Positions 1 to 12,500 of a stretch of DNA of 64,000 bases are shown piece by piece. This stretch comes from Beta vulgaris subsp. vulgaris (lineage: Eukaryota > Streptophyta > Magnoliopsida > Caryophyllales > Amaranthaceae): assembly GCF_026745355.1 (NCBI RefSeq), contig NC_079206.1, positions 10,942,779 to 11,006,778 of the forward strand, given 5' to 3'. The position numbers and the translations under genes were made by a program. The first letter of the stretch is position 1. Every line of letters begins with the position of its first letter. The notes under the pieces are model-generated. The model searched no databases and was not told the DNA's origin. It worked only from the letters and a program-made list of their open reading frames with translations.

Positions 1-650
1 AATTCTGTCCCCAAAACTACATTCTCACTATAGTCATTCCAGCAAATGGGACTTCTACACTTCCGTCCATATAACGCCTCAAAAGGTGCCATCTTGATAC
101 TCGCATGGTAACTATTATTGTAAGAGAACTCAATAAATCTAATTGGTCCTCCCAACTTCCTTGAAAATCTATAGCACAAGCTCGCAACATATCTTCCATA
201 GTTTGGTTAGTCCCTCAGTCTGACCATCGGTCGCAGGGTGAAAGGCGGTACTCATCTTTAATGTTGTCCCAAGGTTTGTTTGAACCTTCTTCCAAAACTT
301 GATAGAAATCTAGAGTCACGGTCTGAAATAATGTCCTTTGGGACTCCGTGCAATCTCACTACATGCTTGATATAGGTTGTAGCGAGTTGCTTCTTCTTCC
401 ATGTCTCCTTAATAGGTATGAAAATAGCGGACTTGGTCAGTCTATCCACTATAACCCAAATGGTATCATTTCCACTCCTCGACTTGGGTAAGGCAGTCAC
501 AAAGTCCATAGAAATCGAATCCCACTTCCATCCAGGAACCTCTAGTGGTTGGACTGTCCCCATGGGCCTCTTATGGTCTATCTTCACTTTCTGACAGGTT
601 AGACACTTAGACACATACTCGGTACCTCTCGTTTCATGTTCGGCCACCAA
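1..650 (-). pseudogene. gypsy integrase core, frameshifted and cut by the window edge
   Basis: The segment 258-650 has the second half of the zinc finger (CLTCQKVKIDHKRP) and the start of the rve core with the first catalytic aspartate in SISMDFVTALP and the second in DIISDRDSRF. A shift near 250 leads to another frame at 17-199 with the downstream [12 protein letters not shown] segment. The C-terminal domain and any chromodomain are outside the window. Confidence 0.87.
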
Positions 651-654
651 TATA

Positions 655-1500
655 TCACCTTAAGATCCTTATACAACTTGTCACCCCCAGGGTGCACAGA
701 ATACGGAGTATTATGCCCTCATCCATAAGACGTCTTTTTAGGTCGTCACACTTCTGTGGTACACACCACCGTCCCTTAAACCTTAGACTCCCATCCTCAT
801 GAATCTTGAAGTCTATCTCCTTACCTTGCTTCATTTTCTCTTTTATCTTATCTAGATGCTCATCCCCAACTTGACCCTCAATGATCTCATCGAAAATTGA
901 CACTCCCAAAGAAAGATTACTGAGTCTAGCCTCACTTTCCCCAGGATTTAAAATTTCTAGGTTCAACCTTTGCATATCTCTACACAACTCCTCAGGGACT
1001 ATCAAAGTACTCAGGCTATGACTCGATTTCCTACTCAAGGCGTCAGCCACCACATTGGCTTTCCCTTCATGATACTGGATGTCTAGATCGTAATCCTTAA
1101 TCAACTCTAGCCATCTCCTTTGTCTCATATTCAAGTCTTTTTGGGTAAATATGTATTTCAAGCTCTTATGGTCTGTGAATATCTTGCAGGTTGCCCCATA
1201 AAGATAATGTCTCCAAATCTTCAATGCAAATACTATGGCAGCTAACTCTAGATCATGGGTAGGGTAATTAGCCTCATAAGGTTTCAGTTGACGCGATGCA
1301 TAAGCTATTACCTTCCCATTCTTGTTGCAACACACAACCCAAACCATTCTTCGAAGCATCACTATAGACCTCAAATCCCTCATTCCCATAGGTAGGGTTA
1401 AGACAGGTGCAGTGGTTAAACGATCTTTCAAGATCTGGAAGGCTTCCTCACACTTCTCATTCCACTCAAACTTGGTCTCCTTTTTCATTAAATTCGTCAT
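655..1500 (-). pseudogene. gypsy RNase H and start of integrase
   Basis: The frame begins in the RT-RNase H connector ([19 protein letters not shown]), then gives the RNase H segments [38 protein letters not shown] and [13 protein letters not shown]. After that comes the integrase N-terminal zone ([14 protein letters not shown]). A shift near 720 scrambles the zinc-binding histidines at the end. RNase H degrades the RNA strand during reverse transcription. Confidence 0.9.
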
Positions 1501-1508
1501 AGGTCTCG

Positions 1509-2629
1509 CTATCTTCGAGAAATCCTCACAAATCTCCTATAATAGCCAGCTAAACCCAAGAAACTTCTAATGTCAGTCACACTCTTTGGAGTTGGCCACT
1601 CACTCACAGCTTGAATCTTAGCAGGATCTACAGATACTCCTTCCTTAGACACAAAATGACCCAAGAATGCTACTTTCTCCAAACGAAACTCACACTTAGA
1701 GAACTTGGCATATAATTGGTTCTTCCTCAAGGTTTCTAAGATAATCCTCAAATGTTCATCGTGTTCGGTTTCATTCCTCGAATAAATCAAAATGTCATCG
1801 ATGAAAACCACTACGAACTTATCTAAAAACTCATGAAAGATTCTATTCATCAAATCCATAAATATAGCAGGAGCATTGGTTAACCCAAATGGCATTACAG
1901 TGAACTCGTAGTGACCATAACGCGTTCTAAAGGCAGTCTTAGGTACATCCTTATCAGCTACCCTCAACTGGTGATATCCTGAACGTAAGTCAATCTTCGA
2001 GAACACACTCGCCATTAGTTGATCGAATAGGTCATCTATTCTAGGCAAAGGGTACTTGTTCTTATGGTAACATTATTCAACTCCCTATAGTCTATACATA
2101 ATCTCATACTCCCATCCTTTTTCTTCACGAACAAAACAGGAGCTCCCCAAGGCGATGCACTAGGTCTGATATAACCCTTATCCAAAAGTTCTTGCAATTG
2201 TGTCTTTAACTCACTCATCTCAGGAGGTGCCATTCTATAAGGTGCCTTAGATATAGGTGCAGTTCCAGGAACTAAGTCTATGGTAAACTCGACAGCTCTT
2301 GCAGGCGGCATGCCTGAAATTTCGCTCGGAAATACGTCCATAAACTCATTCACTATTGGAACATCCTCAAGTTTTAACTCAGCTTCTTTACTCACATCTT
2401 GCACACTACAGAAAAACAGCTCACACCCCTTTCTCATCAACTTCTGCACTTGTAGAGCAGAGATCACTCCAAAGTTTTTAGGTTTCCCAAATCGTCTATA
2501 TGAGGTAAATTTTCCCGAAGGGTTTCTCAACACTACTTTCTGGACTTCACAATCGATCCTGGCCTTGTAATGACTCAACCAGTTCATCCCAAGAATCAAC
2601 TCTAAATCCCCTAAGTTAAACTCGATCAA
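1509..2629 (-). pseudogene. gypsy reverse transcriptase
   Basis: Two adjoining frames (2036-2629 and 1509-2048) make one RT domain interrupted by a shift after [12 protein letters not shown]. The N-terminal half has [18 protein letters not shown]; the second has the catalytic box [13 protein letters not shown] with both aspartates intact, then [12 protein letters not shown] and [11 protein letters not shown] at the thumb. It copies element RNA into DNA in the cytoplasmic particle. The catalytic residues survive, but the frame breaks make the copy dead. Confidence 0.92.
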
Positions 2630-2895
2630 ATCGGATGGAAAACACTCCCTCCTATCTTCAAAGGTAAGTTCTTAAATAACTTAGTACACTTAACGACTTC
2701 CCCAGTAGGAATACTAACAGACAAGTCAATTGACTCATACTCCACCAATCCCAGACTCTTTAAAACAGAAGGCGAAATAAAAGAATAAGTAGCCCCCGAA
2801 TCGAATAACGTTTTAACGAAAACTGAGTTGATAGAGAAATTACCAGTTACCACATCCGCAGATCTCTCTGCCTCGTTATGACTCATCACGAACAC
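2626..2895 (-). pseudogene. gypsy retropepsin-like aspartic protease
   Basis: This short frame follows gag directly. It carries the aspartic protease active site in TLFDSGATYSFIS and the downstream [10 protein letters not shown] segment continues in the next frame (2036-2629), where ILGMDWL is the usual form. In the family it cleaves the gag-pol polyprotein inside the particle. The separation from the following frame near 2629 is a frame break. Confidence 0.85.
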
Positions 2896-3930
2896 TTTTC
2901 CTGCAGGTTTGTTCTGGGTAGATTATCATTAGCAGCAGGCCTACTATGGTTCCCTTGGTTATTTTGACCTCCAGGCTTAGGACCCTGGTTCCCTATTTGA
3001 TTAGACCCTGGTCTAGCCTGATTACCGTTTCCCTGAATTCTCAAACCTTTTCCGTGCTTAGCGTAGCACTCATACTCTCTGTGACCCTTCTTCTGGCAGT
3101 AATGACAGGTCACTGGCTCTCCTTTACAGTCTTTCCCAGGATGGTTTTTGTCACAGAACTTACAATTGTGAACCCTCTCAGGTCTACCCTGACTACGATT
3201 ATCCTGGCTGTTCCTTCCTTGAAAGTTCCCATTCCCATTCCGGTTTTTCTTAAAGTTACCTTGGTTTCCTCCAGTACTAACCTCCTTTCTCTTCTCACCA
3301 ACTATTCCAGCCTTCTTATCTCTTCTCGATTGCAACCCATAAATATGAGAAGCTCTCCCATACACTACATCTAAGGATGTAAAGGTCTCACCCCCTAATC
3401 CCAGCTGGATCTCATCAGTCAACCCCTGTTCGAACCTCTGAGCCTTAAGCTCCTCAGTAGCTACAACCTCAGGTGCAAACCTAGACAAGGCTATGAACTT
3501 ACTATAGTATTCAGAAATGGTCATACTACCCATTCTAAGGTTGATGAACTCTTGGGCTTTCTGCTTCCTCATGAAGGCAGGGTAAAACTTTCCTCTCAGC
3601 ACAATCACAAAGGCTTCCCAATTGAATCCCTCAGCAGCACTCAATCTAGCCCCATTTTCTCTCCACCACAAGTCAGCCTCATCTTTAGGTATAAAACAGC
3701 TTGTCCTACTCTCATGTCAGCAGGGCAATTCACTACCTCAAACAACTTTTCAAATTCCCTAATCCAGTTTTCTAGGAAAGTAGGGTCAGCTTGTCCCTTA
3801 AAGTAAGGTGGTTTCACTTTGGACAGTCTTTCAAACATTTCTCCAGCAGTCTCTGGACGTTCAACCTGTCCTGGTTCAGTTTCTCCGCCAAGAGGCGAAT
3901 AGCGTCAGCTAGTTCAGTGTTGTTAGCCAT
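2886..3930 (-). pseudogene. gypsy gag (capsid and nucleocapsid), frameshifted
   Basis: The start is the ATG at 3930 (MANNTELADAIRLLAEKL), just after the leader. A shift near 3840 moves into the frame of MFERLSKVKPPYFKG and another near 3650 into MWWRENGARLSAAEG, the retrotransposon gag fold that assembles the particle. The C-terminal part has an N/G/Q-rich basic linker and two zinc knuckles, CKFCDKNHPGKDC and CHYCQKKGHREYEC, which bind RNA. The frame breaks exclude a working protein from this copy. Protease follows with a 10-nt overlap. Confidence 0.85.
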
Positions 3931-4425
3931 TCTACTTCGGGACCTGAAAGTAATATAACTCTACTCAGGCTCCAGAAAACTAGTATAGACATCTAAGCAA
4001 GACAATACTTGATTTGATCACTAAAGATCGCATCACATACAATTTCACTAAGTTTCAACATGGAATGTTCACTAATATTCATACAGTTGTTCACGTAAGT
4101 AAATTCATAGTCACATGAATTTAGGCAAGAAAATTGAATCACATAATGAAAATAAAAAATAAAAAAATATTCCCCATTACGTGTCCAAAATAAATTTTTA
4201 CTCCTTGAATAAACAAACTAAAATTTATTCTTCCATAGAAGGGAAAAGAAAAATGTGAAATAAAATAACACACTAGTATATATATATATATTTCCTAAAA
4301 TGCTAACCTATAAAACACCTTTGTTTGTTGGCATATACCCAACCTTATTCTTTTAACTAAAACCTTATGTACGTCTATATATATATATATAAAAAAAAAT
4401 ATCTATACGTATATAACTTATGGCA

Positions 4426-4807
4426 CTACACTGCCATCCTTTCCTTATCTTCCTTATATTGTTGAGGTACAAAGTCTTCATCACTAACTTCGTCCTCTTC
4501 GTCAGTCTCATAGTAGTCAACGAATTTCTCTTGATCTTAGACTGCCTAGTAGGTATGGTGTCCAAGTCTTCCTCAGGTTCAGATTCCACCCTCATACATG
4601 CATCATATATGTCTTCCCTGGTAGTTCCTCTAGCATGATCCATTTCTATGATGACTTCATCATCCCTAGCATAGTGTCTCCTCAAGATGCGACGCATTAT
4701 CCAATGCAGTTCTTCATATTCCTATGGTCAATGGGTGGATGATGGTCGTCGTCTTCATCGTCAGTCAGGACGATAGGGTTAAAGTAGTTTCCTAAATTTG
4801 CAGCCAT
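4426..4807 (-). pseudogene. acidic pre-gag ORF in the gypsy leader (broken)
   Basis: Between the primer site and gag there is a coding-like stretch starting at the ATG at 4807 (MAANLGNYFNP, then an acidic DDEDDD run) and ending at a TAG at 4426 after DEEDEVSDEDF and KERMAV. Frame changes near 4700 and 4540 break it, but the three pieces join without overlap into about 125 residues that are strongly acidic towards the end, with a basic stretch (RRILRRHYARDDE) in the middle. I do not recognise a family. Its position recalls the extra ORF upstream of gag in some plant gypsy lineages, but that is only an analogy, and conservation in sister copies would be needed to call it a gene. Confidence 0.45.
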
Positions 4808-5530
4808 AATAGTAGAGCTACATCACAATAACCCAAAAGGTTTAGCACTCTTCCTTAACGTATTCCCACCAAGAATCAAAGGATAAGAAAACAAAGGCAT
4901 GTAAAATATAACACTTTAATAGGCAAGAAGGATATAACAATTAGCAGGAAAGAAAACATTCATGCATCGTTAGTAGGGAAGAAAAATAATAATGCACTTA
5001 TTTGCAGGGAAGAAAATTTATAATGATGCTGAACTAAATTTTCAATGCAGGCATATAATATTTTTATCCTATATGCCCTTCCTATACTACCCATTCTCAC
5101 AATGTCATTGTAAACCCTTAAAGGATGAAAAAATGCAGCACTTTTTATAAATACATTACTTTTGTGCCTAAAAAAATTTTAAAAAAAATTTCCGTCAAGA
5201 CATTCGAAAAAAAAAATTTTACTCGACAAATTTTTTTTTTTTTTTTTATTCGGCTCTAAAAATAATTTCCGAAAAAACGAAAACGAAAACGAAAAAATTT
5301 CGAACCCCTCAAATTTCGGAAAACGAGATTTTCGAACTCTTCATTCCGACACTTTTCGGTTTTAAAAAAAAATTTTGATCCTCAAAATTTTTGTGTCTCA
5401 TTTTCGAAATGAAACGTAGGAGCAATACTAAGGTTTCCTTCAAATAAACAATAAGCTAGGTAACTTAAGAAGCTAAAGTCACTTAATAAGCTAGTTAGTT
5501 AGGCGCCTATAAGTCTTAAACTAACCTAAA

Positions 5531-5547
5531 GCTCCCAGATACCACTT
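5531..5547 (-). promoter_or_regulatory. primer binding site (initiator Met tRNA type)
   Basis: Immediately inside the 5' LTR the minus strand reads AAGTGGTATCTGGGAGC, matching the start of the usual plant TGGTATCAGAGC primer site and diverging after TGGTATC. Confidence 0.7.
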
Positions 5548-8500
5548 TGTAACACCCCGATAATTCTCTCTTTCTAGAAAATACTTTTATACAAATCTAG
5601 AGAATTACCCAGGCATTATCGCCCGTGTGAAAACGTTTCGGCTTACTCAGAATTTTGCAGCGGAAAACTTACTAAAACAAAACCAACTTTATTAAACTTA
5701 TGAAATAAGAGTCAAACAATGTTTGAACTGAAACACACCAACTTAAAGCTAAAGTCTGAAAATATAAATTCCTAGAAACAACTTAAATACTATAATGTCA
5801 CAAAAGCCTCTCCATTCCAGATTCCCCAATGGTATGCATCTTCGAACCTGTAATGTCAATGCTTTCTTGACTCTGCTCCCCCGAAGGATCACCACAGGAT
5901 CAATAGGCAAAGCCATGATCACAAACACAGACAAGCACGTAATCAGCAAAGCTGAGTACTACATATCAACACAATAATCCTAAACATGATACTACAACAC
6001 AACTTGTAGAATAAAATAATAATAACATAACAACTGCAGATGACTCTTACTGAACTAGACTCTAACTTTTATTTCTTCTTTAAATGGAATAGTTATGGGA
6101 CGAGTTGTCTATACTGAAATAGGAAATACGGTCATGACTCCGTAAACCAGAATGACCTGCGATATCGAGGAACCTTTGAACTAAAGAGGAATGGTGATCA
6201 ATCCAACCTCGAAGATACATATCACGGCGGACTATGTACCCCAACCCTTAGTGTCCAACTCTAGACGTGCACCAGTCTAAAGTCTATAACTTATTCTCGT
6301 TTCACTTTACGTTAATATATTATTACTTGTGTTGACACCCAACAACCAAATAACACAAATTCAATAATCACATAATCACAAAACATTCTTTTTATCTTTG
6401 AATTAACAAGTGATCACAACTTATCAACAAGACTCCTTTTATTTCTTTTATCCTTTGTTGAACCTAGCCAACATAAATCCGTACCTTTAATAGGTATAAT
6501 CCATACTTACCAAATAAGATCCACGGTTCTTATAAGATAAATTGATAATCTCCAAGAAATCTATGTAACACATGATTTCAACTTACTTAAATTAATCCAC
6601 TTACGAATTAATACCAAACTGAAACTTATTGCTTGCATCAAACTTCCATACAAACAAGTCATACTAATACATATTCTGTTTACATGTAGCATACAAGCAA
6701 TAACATGTAAAGTAATTAGTAAATCATATAATGACAACAAGGTCCTATACATGATACTAAAATTAAAAACATCCCTAAGCATGTTTCTAACCATTTAGCA
6801 CGTAGACTATGTACGTACCTTGTATAAACGACACGGTAGGCCACTTTAAGCACTAAAAGTCCCCTACAGTGAATTCTCCGCCTAAAACAACCAAATAATC
6901 AAGTAAATACTTGAACTAAAAAAAATACAGCAACTTTAAAACGTCCCAAACCCTTTTAAACTTCTTTAAAAATCGTTTTTATAATTCAAACTCTCATTAT
7001 TTTTAATCCCTAGTATAGATAAACTATTCTAGTGATTAAAAACCTTAAAATATTAACTTTCTGAATTTCCAGCATCTATAAAATTTTCTAAACCTTCTGA
7101 AAATATTTTAAATGAATAAAAAATCGTAATTCAATAAATTCATATTCAACTTTTAAATATACGATTTCTAGTGATTTAAAACCCTAAAAATCACATCTTT
7201 CATGATTAAAACTAAAAATAATAAATCTAAAAATTTTCTTTTATTCATATGATCCGAAAAATACATATTTCATAATAAAAATAATAACTCAAATCGTAAT
7301 CATGCAAATAATAATAAAATAATAACAAAAATTAGAACTTTAATGGAATCTTAAAGGAGAAGTAAAGAAAACAACCAAAGTAAGAGGAGGAAAGGGCGCC
7401 GCGGTTGTGACAGCAGCAAGGACCGGCGGAAATCACGTTTTTCGGCTTCAAGAAAAGGTTTGTGACGTTTCTTGTTCAACAAGAAACGTTACTTAGCGAA
7501 GAAGAAACGATTTTTGAGAGAAAAAAATGGAACTCACGCTCAAGAGGAAGAGGAGAGAGAAAATGTCGAGTGAGAGTAGAGATGGCAATATCCAGTGGAC
7601 CACCCGGTCACCCGGTCCATCCGTCTTAATGGACGGGTGAAAAACCCGGTTTAAACGGATGGTGAACGGGTGACGGATTAACGGATGCGGGTGATGGATC
7701 GGATTCGGGTGGACAATTTTCATCCATCACCCGACCCGTTAATCCGACCCATCACCCGTTTATTTAAAAAAAAACATTTTTTAGGTCCAATCCTCAAGGC
7801 CCAGCTAAATGTCCAAATCTAAAAGCCCAATGCCCAACCTAATTTTTCTAATTTTTGTATGCGAATTACTGTGATTTTGAACTTAATTTGAATTGTGGTT
7901 GTGGATCTATGGTTTTGTCGGTTGAAACTTTATTTTTCTAAAATTTTATGGTTAACATTATTTTGAGGTAGTTTCACCCGATTATAACCCGATCCATCCG
8001 TTCACCCGGAAGTAAATGGATGGATGGATTAGGGTGGTGATTTTTCCGGGTGATGGATGGATCGGGTGGTGCGGATGGTAGCGGGTGATGGATGCGGGTG
8101 ATGCTCCACCCTCCCCGAACCCGATCCATTTACATCTCTAAGTGAGAGAGAAGGCTCGAAGGTCACGTGCAAGGGAGGAGAGAGAAAATAAAGTGTAGGG
8201 CAAAATATTTGGGTTTTAGGATATTTAAATAGGCTAATCCTATTGGGCTTAGGAAAAGGAATTCAATAATTAAAACTTTTGATGACTAACAAGATGGGCT
8301 TGTTAGGACTTTAGTCATCAAATTATCCTTTCCCTTTTTATTTCTTTTGGGCTTTCGATTCCATTAAGTTTTTTTTTTCAAATATGCTTTTAATAATTGA
8401 ACTCTTATTTAAAACACGCTTAATCAAAATATTACAAACTTTATTAAGCTAAGAAAAATATTTTTAGTTGACTTTTAAAATAGTCAACCCCTTTTTAAAA

Positions 8501-8595
8501 GTCAAATCATTTTCCAAACCCATTTGGATTTAAATATAATTACATAAATAACTTAATATATTTATGAAAATCCTTTAAAAATGTGGGGGATTACA
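5548..8595 (-). repeat. 5' LTR of the Del/Tekay-like gypsy element
   Basis: On the plus strand it runs from TGTAACACCCCG to GGGGGATTACA, so it has TG...CA ends with a TGTAA/TTACA terminal inversion. It is about 3.05 kb, or about 2.48 kb without the hAT insertion at 7577-8140 and its duplicated 8 bp. The lower boundary is fixed by the adjoining primer binding site. The matching 3' LTR lies left of the window, so LTR divergence cannot be measured. Confidence 0.82.
7577..8140. mobile_element. non-autonomous hAT element (MITE) in the gypsy LTR
   Basis: The ends are TAGAGATGGCAA and CATCTCTA, an 8-bp terminal inversion, flanked on both sides by the 8-bp duplication AGTGAGAG (7569-7576 and 8141-8148). 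TIR type and 8-bp TSD define hAT. The interior is built of degenerate ACCCG/CCATC-rich and complementary GGGTGATGGATGG repeats with no coding capacity. Confidence 0.9.
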
Positions 8596-9530
8596 AAAAA
8601 ATAGTGAAAAAACTATGTTCATTAATATCTTATAACAAGGTTCCAACAAAATAGTCATTCTTCTCTATATCATTCTGACTTCATGCTAAAATGATAGATG
8701 TTGGGTTGAGTAATAGACATCTAGGCTAAAATAATAGAATTATGGCTTAAAATAATAAATGTCAGACTTAAAAAACATCAAAGTATGGTTTATACACTAA
8801 GGTGCACAATATGCTCACTATGCAACCGAAATAACATGTTTATCTAAAAGAACATGGACTTTTTTAGCAAATTTTCTATGTAAAAAGAGCATGTAGTTCA
8901 AAATCAAAGTAAAGAACATGTTTAATATATCATTCTTCAAAGATCTTAAATCATAATGAGAAGAATATATATACTAAAAGAACATAAAACTTAAAATAGA
9001 AGAACATGTTTCTCAAATTTAAATTTGAAAAAAAATAGCACCAATGAATTTGAAATTTAAATTAATGTCATGTACTAATTAAGCTCTCAAGATGTTCTTA
9101 TTATATCAACCTTTTAAATTTAAAACATACCTATTGTGAAGTTGTATTTTATTTTCTTGTTAAACATCTTGTGTTCTTGTTGAAATCAGAGTCATGTACC
9201 CGTAACTTGAAATATTAATGCGTGATTTATAATTGGCAACATTAAAACAAGGGATTTAATAGAGCTTGTATACAAATAAATTGGCAATCACATAGTCTTG
9301 GTCTCGCACAATACATGGCCAATAGACCAAATTTGGAAGACCATAATAGAGAGAGCAAATCACAAGATATTTTAAATAATAAACAATAAATACCCAATAC
9401 GGTTTTCACAGGAAAAAAACGAACATTAAGATGAAAACAGTTCAGCTCAAAGGTGGTACGTTGTTGGTAACATCCCCCTCTTTTCTCTGGAAACAAAAGA
9501 GAGTTTTAGCAGGGTTAAAGCATTAACGGC
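8596..9530. other. AT-rich spacer downstream of WAK-A
   Basis: No gene is visible. It is AT-rich, with scattered repeats of AAGAACATG between 8840 and 9010 that look like worn MITE sequence. The last 200-300 bases before the WAK-A stop presumably contain its 3' UTR, but no poly(A) signal can be assigned firmly. Confidence 0.4.
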
Positions 9531-10735
9531 TTAACGAGGGTTGTTCATTTCAGTGACTATATCCATTTGCGTCGGATTATGTCTAGAAAGTTCCTTAGAA
9601 CCTGGATCACCATTTGACGGCACCGGGTAGAGATCATGTTGCCCTATCAAACCGGTTGTTTCTTCATACTTCTGCTCGGCCCAAGGATGCTTGTTTTGCT
9701 TCTTTAACCCCTCTAATTCAAGAGCCACTTCCTTCATGCTAGGCCTATCTTCACCTTTGATATTAAGGCATTTTTTGACTAGCTTAGCCATTGTAACTAG
9801 TTGCTCTTCGCTAGCTTCCCTCACCAATTGAGGATCAAGGATTTCCATCAACCGATCTTCCTTCATTGACACGATAAAGTATGTTGCCAAATTTCTCTCT
9901 TCCATTTTCCTTTCAGAGCAGAGTGGTTTTTCTTTTGTTAAGAGCTCCACAAGAACAACTCCAAAGCTGTAAACATCACTTTTCTCCGTCAATTGACTTG
10001 TATGGAAATACTGTGGATCCAAATATCCCAGTGTTCCTTGAACTAATGTTGTCACCTGAGTTTGATCCATCGGAACCAACCTTGAAGCACCGAAATCAGA
10101 TATTTTTGTTGTATAATTATCATCCAATAATATGTTGGTCGATTTAACATCTCTATGAATTATTGGTATTGAAGCAGCTGAATGTAAATACATCAGTGCA
10201 TCAGCAGCCTCCGCTGCAAGCCTTATGCAATTTGCCCAAGTAAGCCAAGATGTCATACCTTTATATCTATGTATATGTTCAAAGAGAGTGCCATTGGAGA
10301 TGACTTCATATACGAGCAAAGGAACCTCAGTCTCAAGACAACATCCTAGGAGTTTCACCACATTACGATGATTGATTTGTGTCAAAATAACAACTTCATT
10401 AATGAATTGCTCAACTTGAGTTTGATCAGCCACTTTTGATTTCTTGATCGCAACTTCACGACCGTCCTTTAAAAGACCCTTGTATACTGTACCATAACCA
10501 CCTTTACCTAGAATACAATCTTCACGGTAATTGTTTGTTGCAGCTTTTAGTTCTTGAGCAGAAAATAATTTGGATGACTCCATAGTTCCTCCATTTAGAG
10601 AAAGTTGTTGTGTCATTAGTATTCCTCCATTCTGCTCAAAGAATTTCTCCCTTTTTTTCATAAGTTTTCTTTTCTTTGTGATGAAATATATCCAACTCAT
10701 CACAATAACCAAAAACAAGAATCCAAAGCTCATAC
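9531..10735 (-). CDS. WAK-A exon 3: transmembrane segment and Ser/Thr kinase
   Basis: The acceptor is at 10736 (TGTAG before GTATGAGC) and the exon ends at a stop at 9531. It opens with a hydrophobic helix ([15 protein letters not shown]) and a basic juxtamembrane stretch. The kinase domain has the glycine loop [11 protein letters not shown], lysine in EVAIKKSKV, catalytic [11 protein letters not shown] (RD type), DFGASR, and the activation/P+1 motif [11 protein letters not shown], then [14 protein letters not shown] and [15 protein letters not shown]. All key residues are present and the 401-codon frame is open, so this exon looks functional. It is very similar to the kinase exon of WAK-C. 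Confidence 0.95.
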
Positions 10736-11441
10736 CTACACAAACATTTGATAAACTTTCGTCAAACTAGCTAATTCTATGTTACCATGCAAGAAAACAT
10801 GACAAGCAAGGATTAATCTACCCACTGAGTCGATGAAGTATTGGAGATACACAATTAAAAATTAATTAAAATTGTGATGATGTGTATCTCCTTTATATTT
10901 TTTTTAGTTTGCTTAGTAGAAATCTAACACTATTTACGTATAGAGGGATCTTTTCAATTGTCCTTCATATATAAGAAAAAATATAGTTATAATCGTGTTT
11001 CATTCGTCACATCGAATAAACACACAGAGTATAAACATGCAAATTAAAAAAGTACAGAATTAGTATTTCACAAGTTACTAATTAATGTTATCTCTAGTCA
11101 GTTATATAGCCAATGGTAGAATAACTTCTTCCCATCACACCATATATTGATAACTCAATTACAAACTCAATTACAGTAGATGTTTCTTAGTTTAATTGAT
11201 TTATTTTTCTAAGCTTTATAACCTCATTTACAAATTAATCTCTTTGTACCCTAAAAAATTTGCTTAACTACCTTTTCTTCATGTCTCCATCAATCCAACA
11301 TTGACAATTATTGTCTCTAATAACATATTAATAAATAAAATGTCAAATTTGAAAATTTGAAAATCAACATCACTAAAAATATAACAAGATTTTATATGTT
11401 TTTTAAATTTTTGTAAGCACATTTTTCTTATATATATATAT

Positions 11442-11711
11442 GGGCAACATCACATGAGAATGCTCCTTACATGACAAATGAGAATAAATTTCAACCATAC
11501 GATTGGATTGAAGTTACAACACTTATTTATTAGAGTTATACCTCCCTAAAAATAATTTTGAGCCAAATTTTTTTTTTTGAATTTTTTTGAATATTCTTTT
11601 TTTGGAGTTACATCACTTTTTCATTAGAGTTACATCACTTATTCATAAGAGTTATATGGTGTAAAATTCATTCTCATTTCTCATGTAAGTATGCATTTTC
11701 ATATGAACTTT
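11442..11711. mobile_element. inverted-repeat MITE in WAK-A intron 2
   Basis: The left end (ATGAGAATGCTCCTTACATG) and the reverse complement of the right end (ATGAAAATGCATACTTACAT) match over about 45 bases, continuing into AAATGAGAAT. Both ends lie in TATATATATA runs, so the target duplication cannot be resolved. The interior has GAGTTACATCACTT repeats. Superfamily undetermined. Confidence 0.65.
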
Positions 11712-11875
11712 TATATATATATATATATATAGTAAGTATCCGGTGAGAATGGTTCAAAACTCAAAACATCACCACGGAAAAGCTTAAACTCAACTTGAAA
11801 GCATAGTTATTCATCCTTATTAAGGGGGCAAAAAACCACAATTAGGGAATTCGACAGTTTTCAAGTGATAATTAC

Positions 11876-12040
11876 CTAAACTTAATCTTGTTGTAAACCC
11901 TGAATGATCAATAAAACAACCGGTGCCATTTTTCAGACCATTTCCCTTATATGCTTTAGGGCAAGAGCATTTGTAACGGCCAGGGGTGTTGGTACAAATA
12001 TGTGAGCAAGGTTTGCTTGGACCAACACACTCATCAACAT
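11876..12040 (-). CDS. WAK-A exon 2: calcium-binding EGF domain
   Basis: The acceptor TTTCAG precedes ATGTTGATGAG at 12040 and the donor GTAATT follows TTTAG at 11876. The 165-nt exon encodes DVDECVGPSKPCSHICTN followed by GRYKCSCPKAYKGNG, the EGF_CA pattern with DxDEC calcium ligand start and paired cysteines. The WAK-C exon 2 has the same 165-nt length and splice phases. Confidence 0.92.
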
Positions 12041-12181
12041 CTGAAAGAGGAAAATTTGTGAGAGAAAATCTCATTATAGTAGCATCTGAAATTAGAAATT
12101 TTATTTTCAAAACCACAATCTAACTTGCGTTGACCCAGTTCACGTTAATATTAATGTGTACCAGGTCAAAAATACATATTA

Positions 12182-12500
12182 TTTGTGAATAATCCACTAT
12201 ATCATTCAGAAACCCATTGTATCATCCAAAAACCATTATATCATAAAAAACTCACTATATCATTCAAAAATATACTATATCATGCAGAAGCTACATCATT
12301 TCTAAACCATCCACTATATAATCCAGAAACCAACTATATCATGAAGAGACTCAATATAGCATTCAGAATCATACTATATCATCCAGAATTTACATCATTT
12401 CTGAATAATACACTATGTCATTCAAACACTCACTATATCATACAGAAGCTCACTAGCTATATCATTTAGACACTCACTATATCATTCATAAATTACATCT
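12182..12500 (+). repeat. degenerate minisatellite, core CACTATATCATTCAGAA
   Basis: About 17-19 nt units around ACTATATCAT are repeated some 15 times, diverged from each other, with half-unit variants such as CATCATTTCT. It starts about 140 bp upstream of WAK-A exon 2, inside intron 1. Preceding sequence GTTCACGTTAATATTAATGT suggests the array is the interior of a MITE reaching about 12780. A related array lies at 52620-52770. Confidence 0.75.

Larger units (their letters stand above)
1..8595 (-). mobile_element. Ty3/gypsy retrotransposon, Del/Tekay-like, 3' part outside window
   Basis: On the minus strand the order is 5' LTR (5548-8595), primer site, pre-gag leader, gag, protease, RT, RNase H and integrase, running off the left edge. 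That Ty3/gypsy order, the RT wording ([27 protein letters not shown]) and the 3 kb LTR fit Del/Tekay chromoviruses. The chromodomain that would prove the clade lies outside the window. At least five frame breaks across gag and pol make this copy non-functional. A hAT MITE sits inside the LTR. Confidence 0.9.

Noticed and set aside
7493..7723. 76-codon frame in the gypsy LTR
   Set aside because: Crosses the border of the hAT insertion; artificial.
12185..12469. 94-codon open frame with repeated His/Tyr/Ile
   Set aside because: It is the ACTATATCAT minisatellite read as protein.
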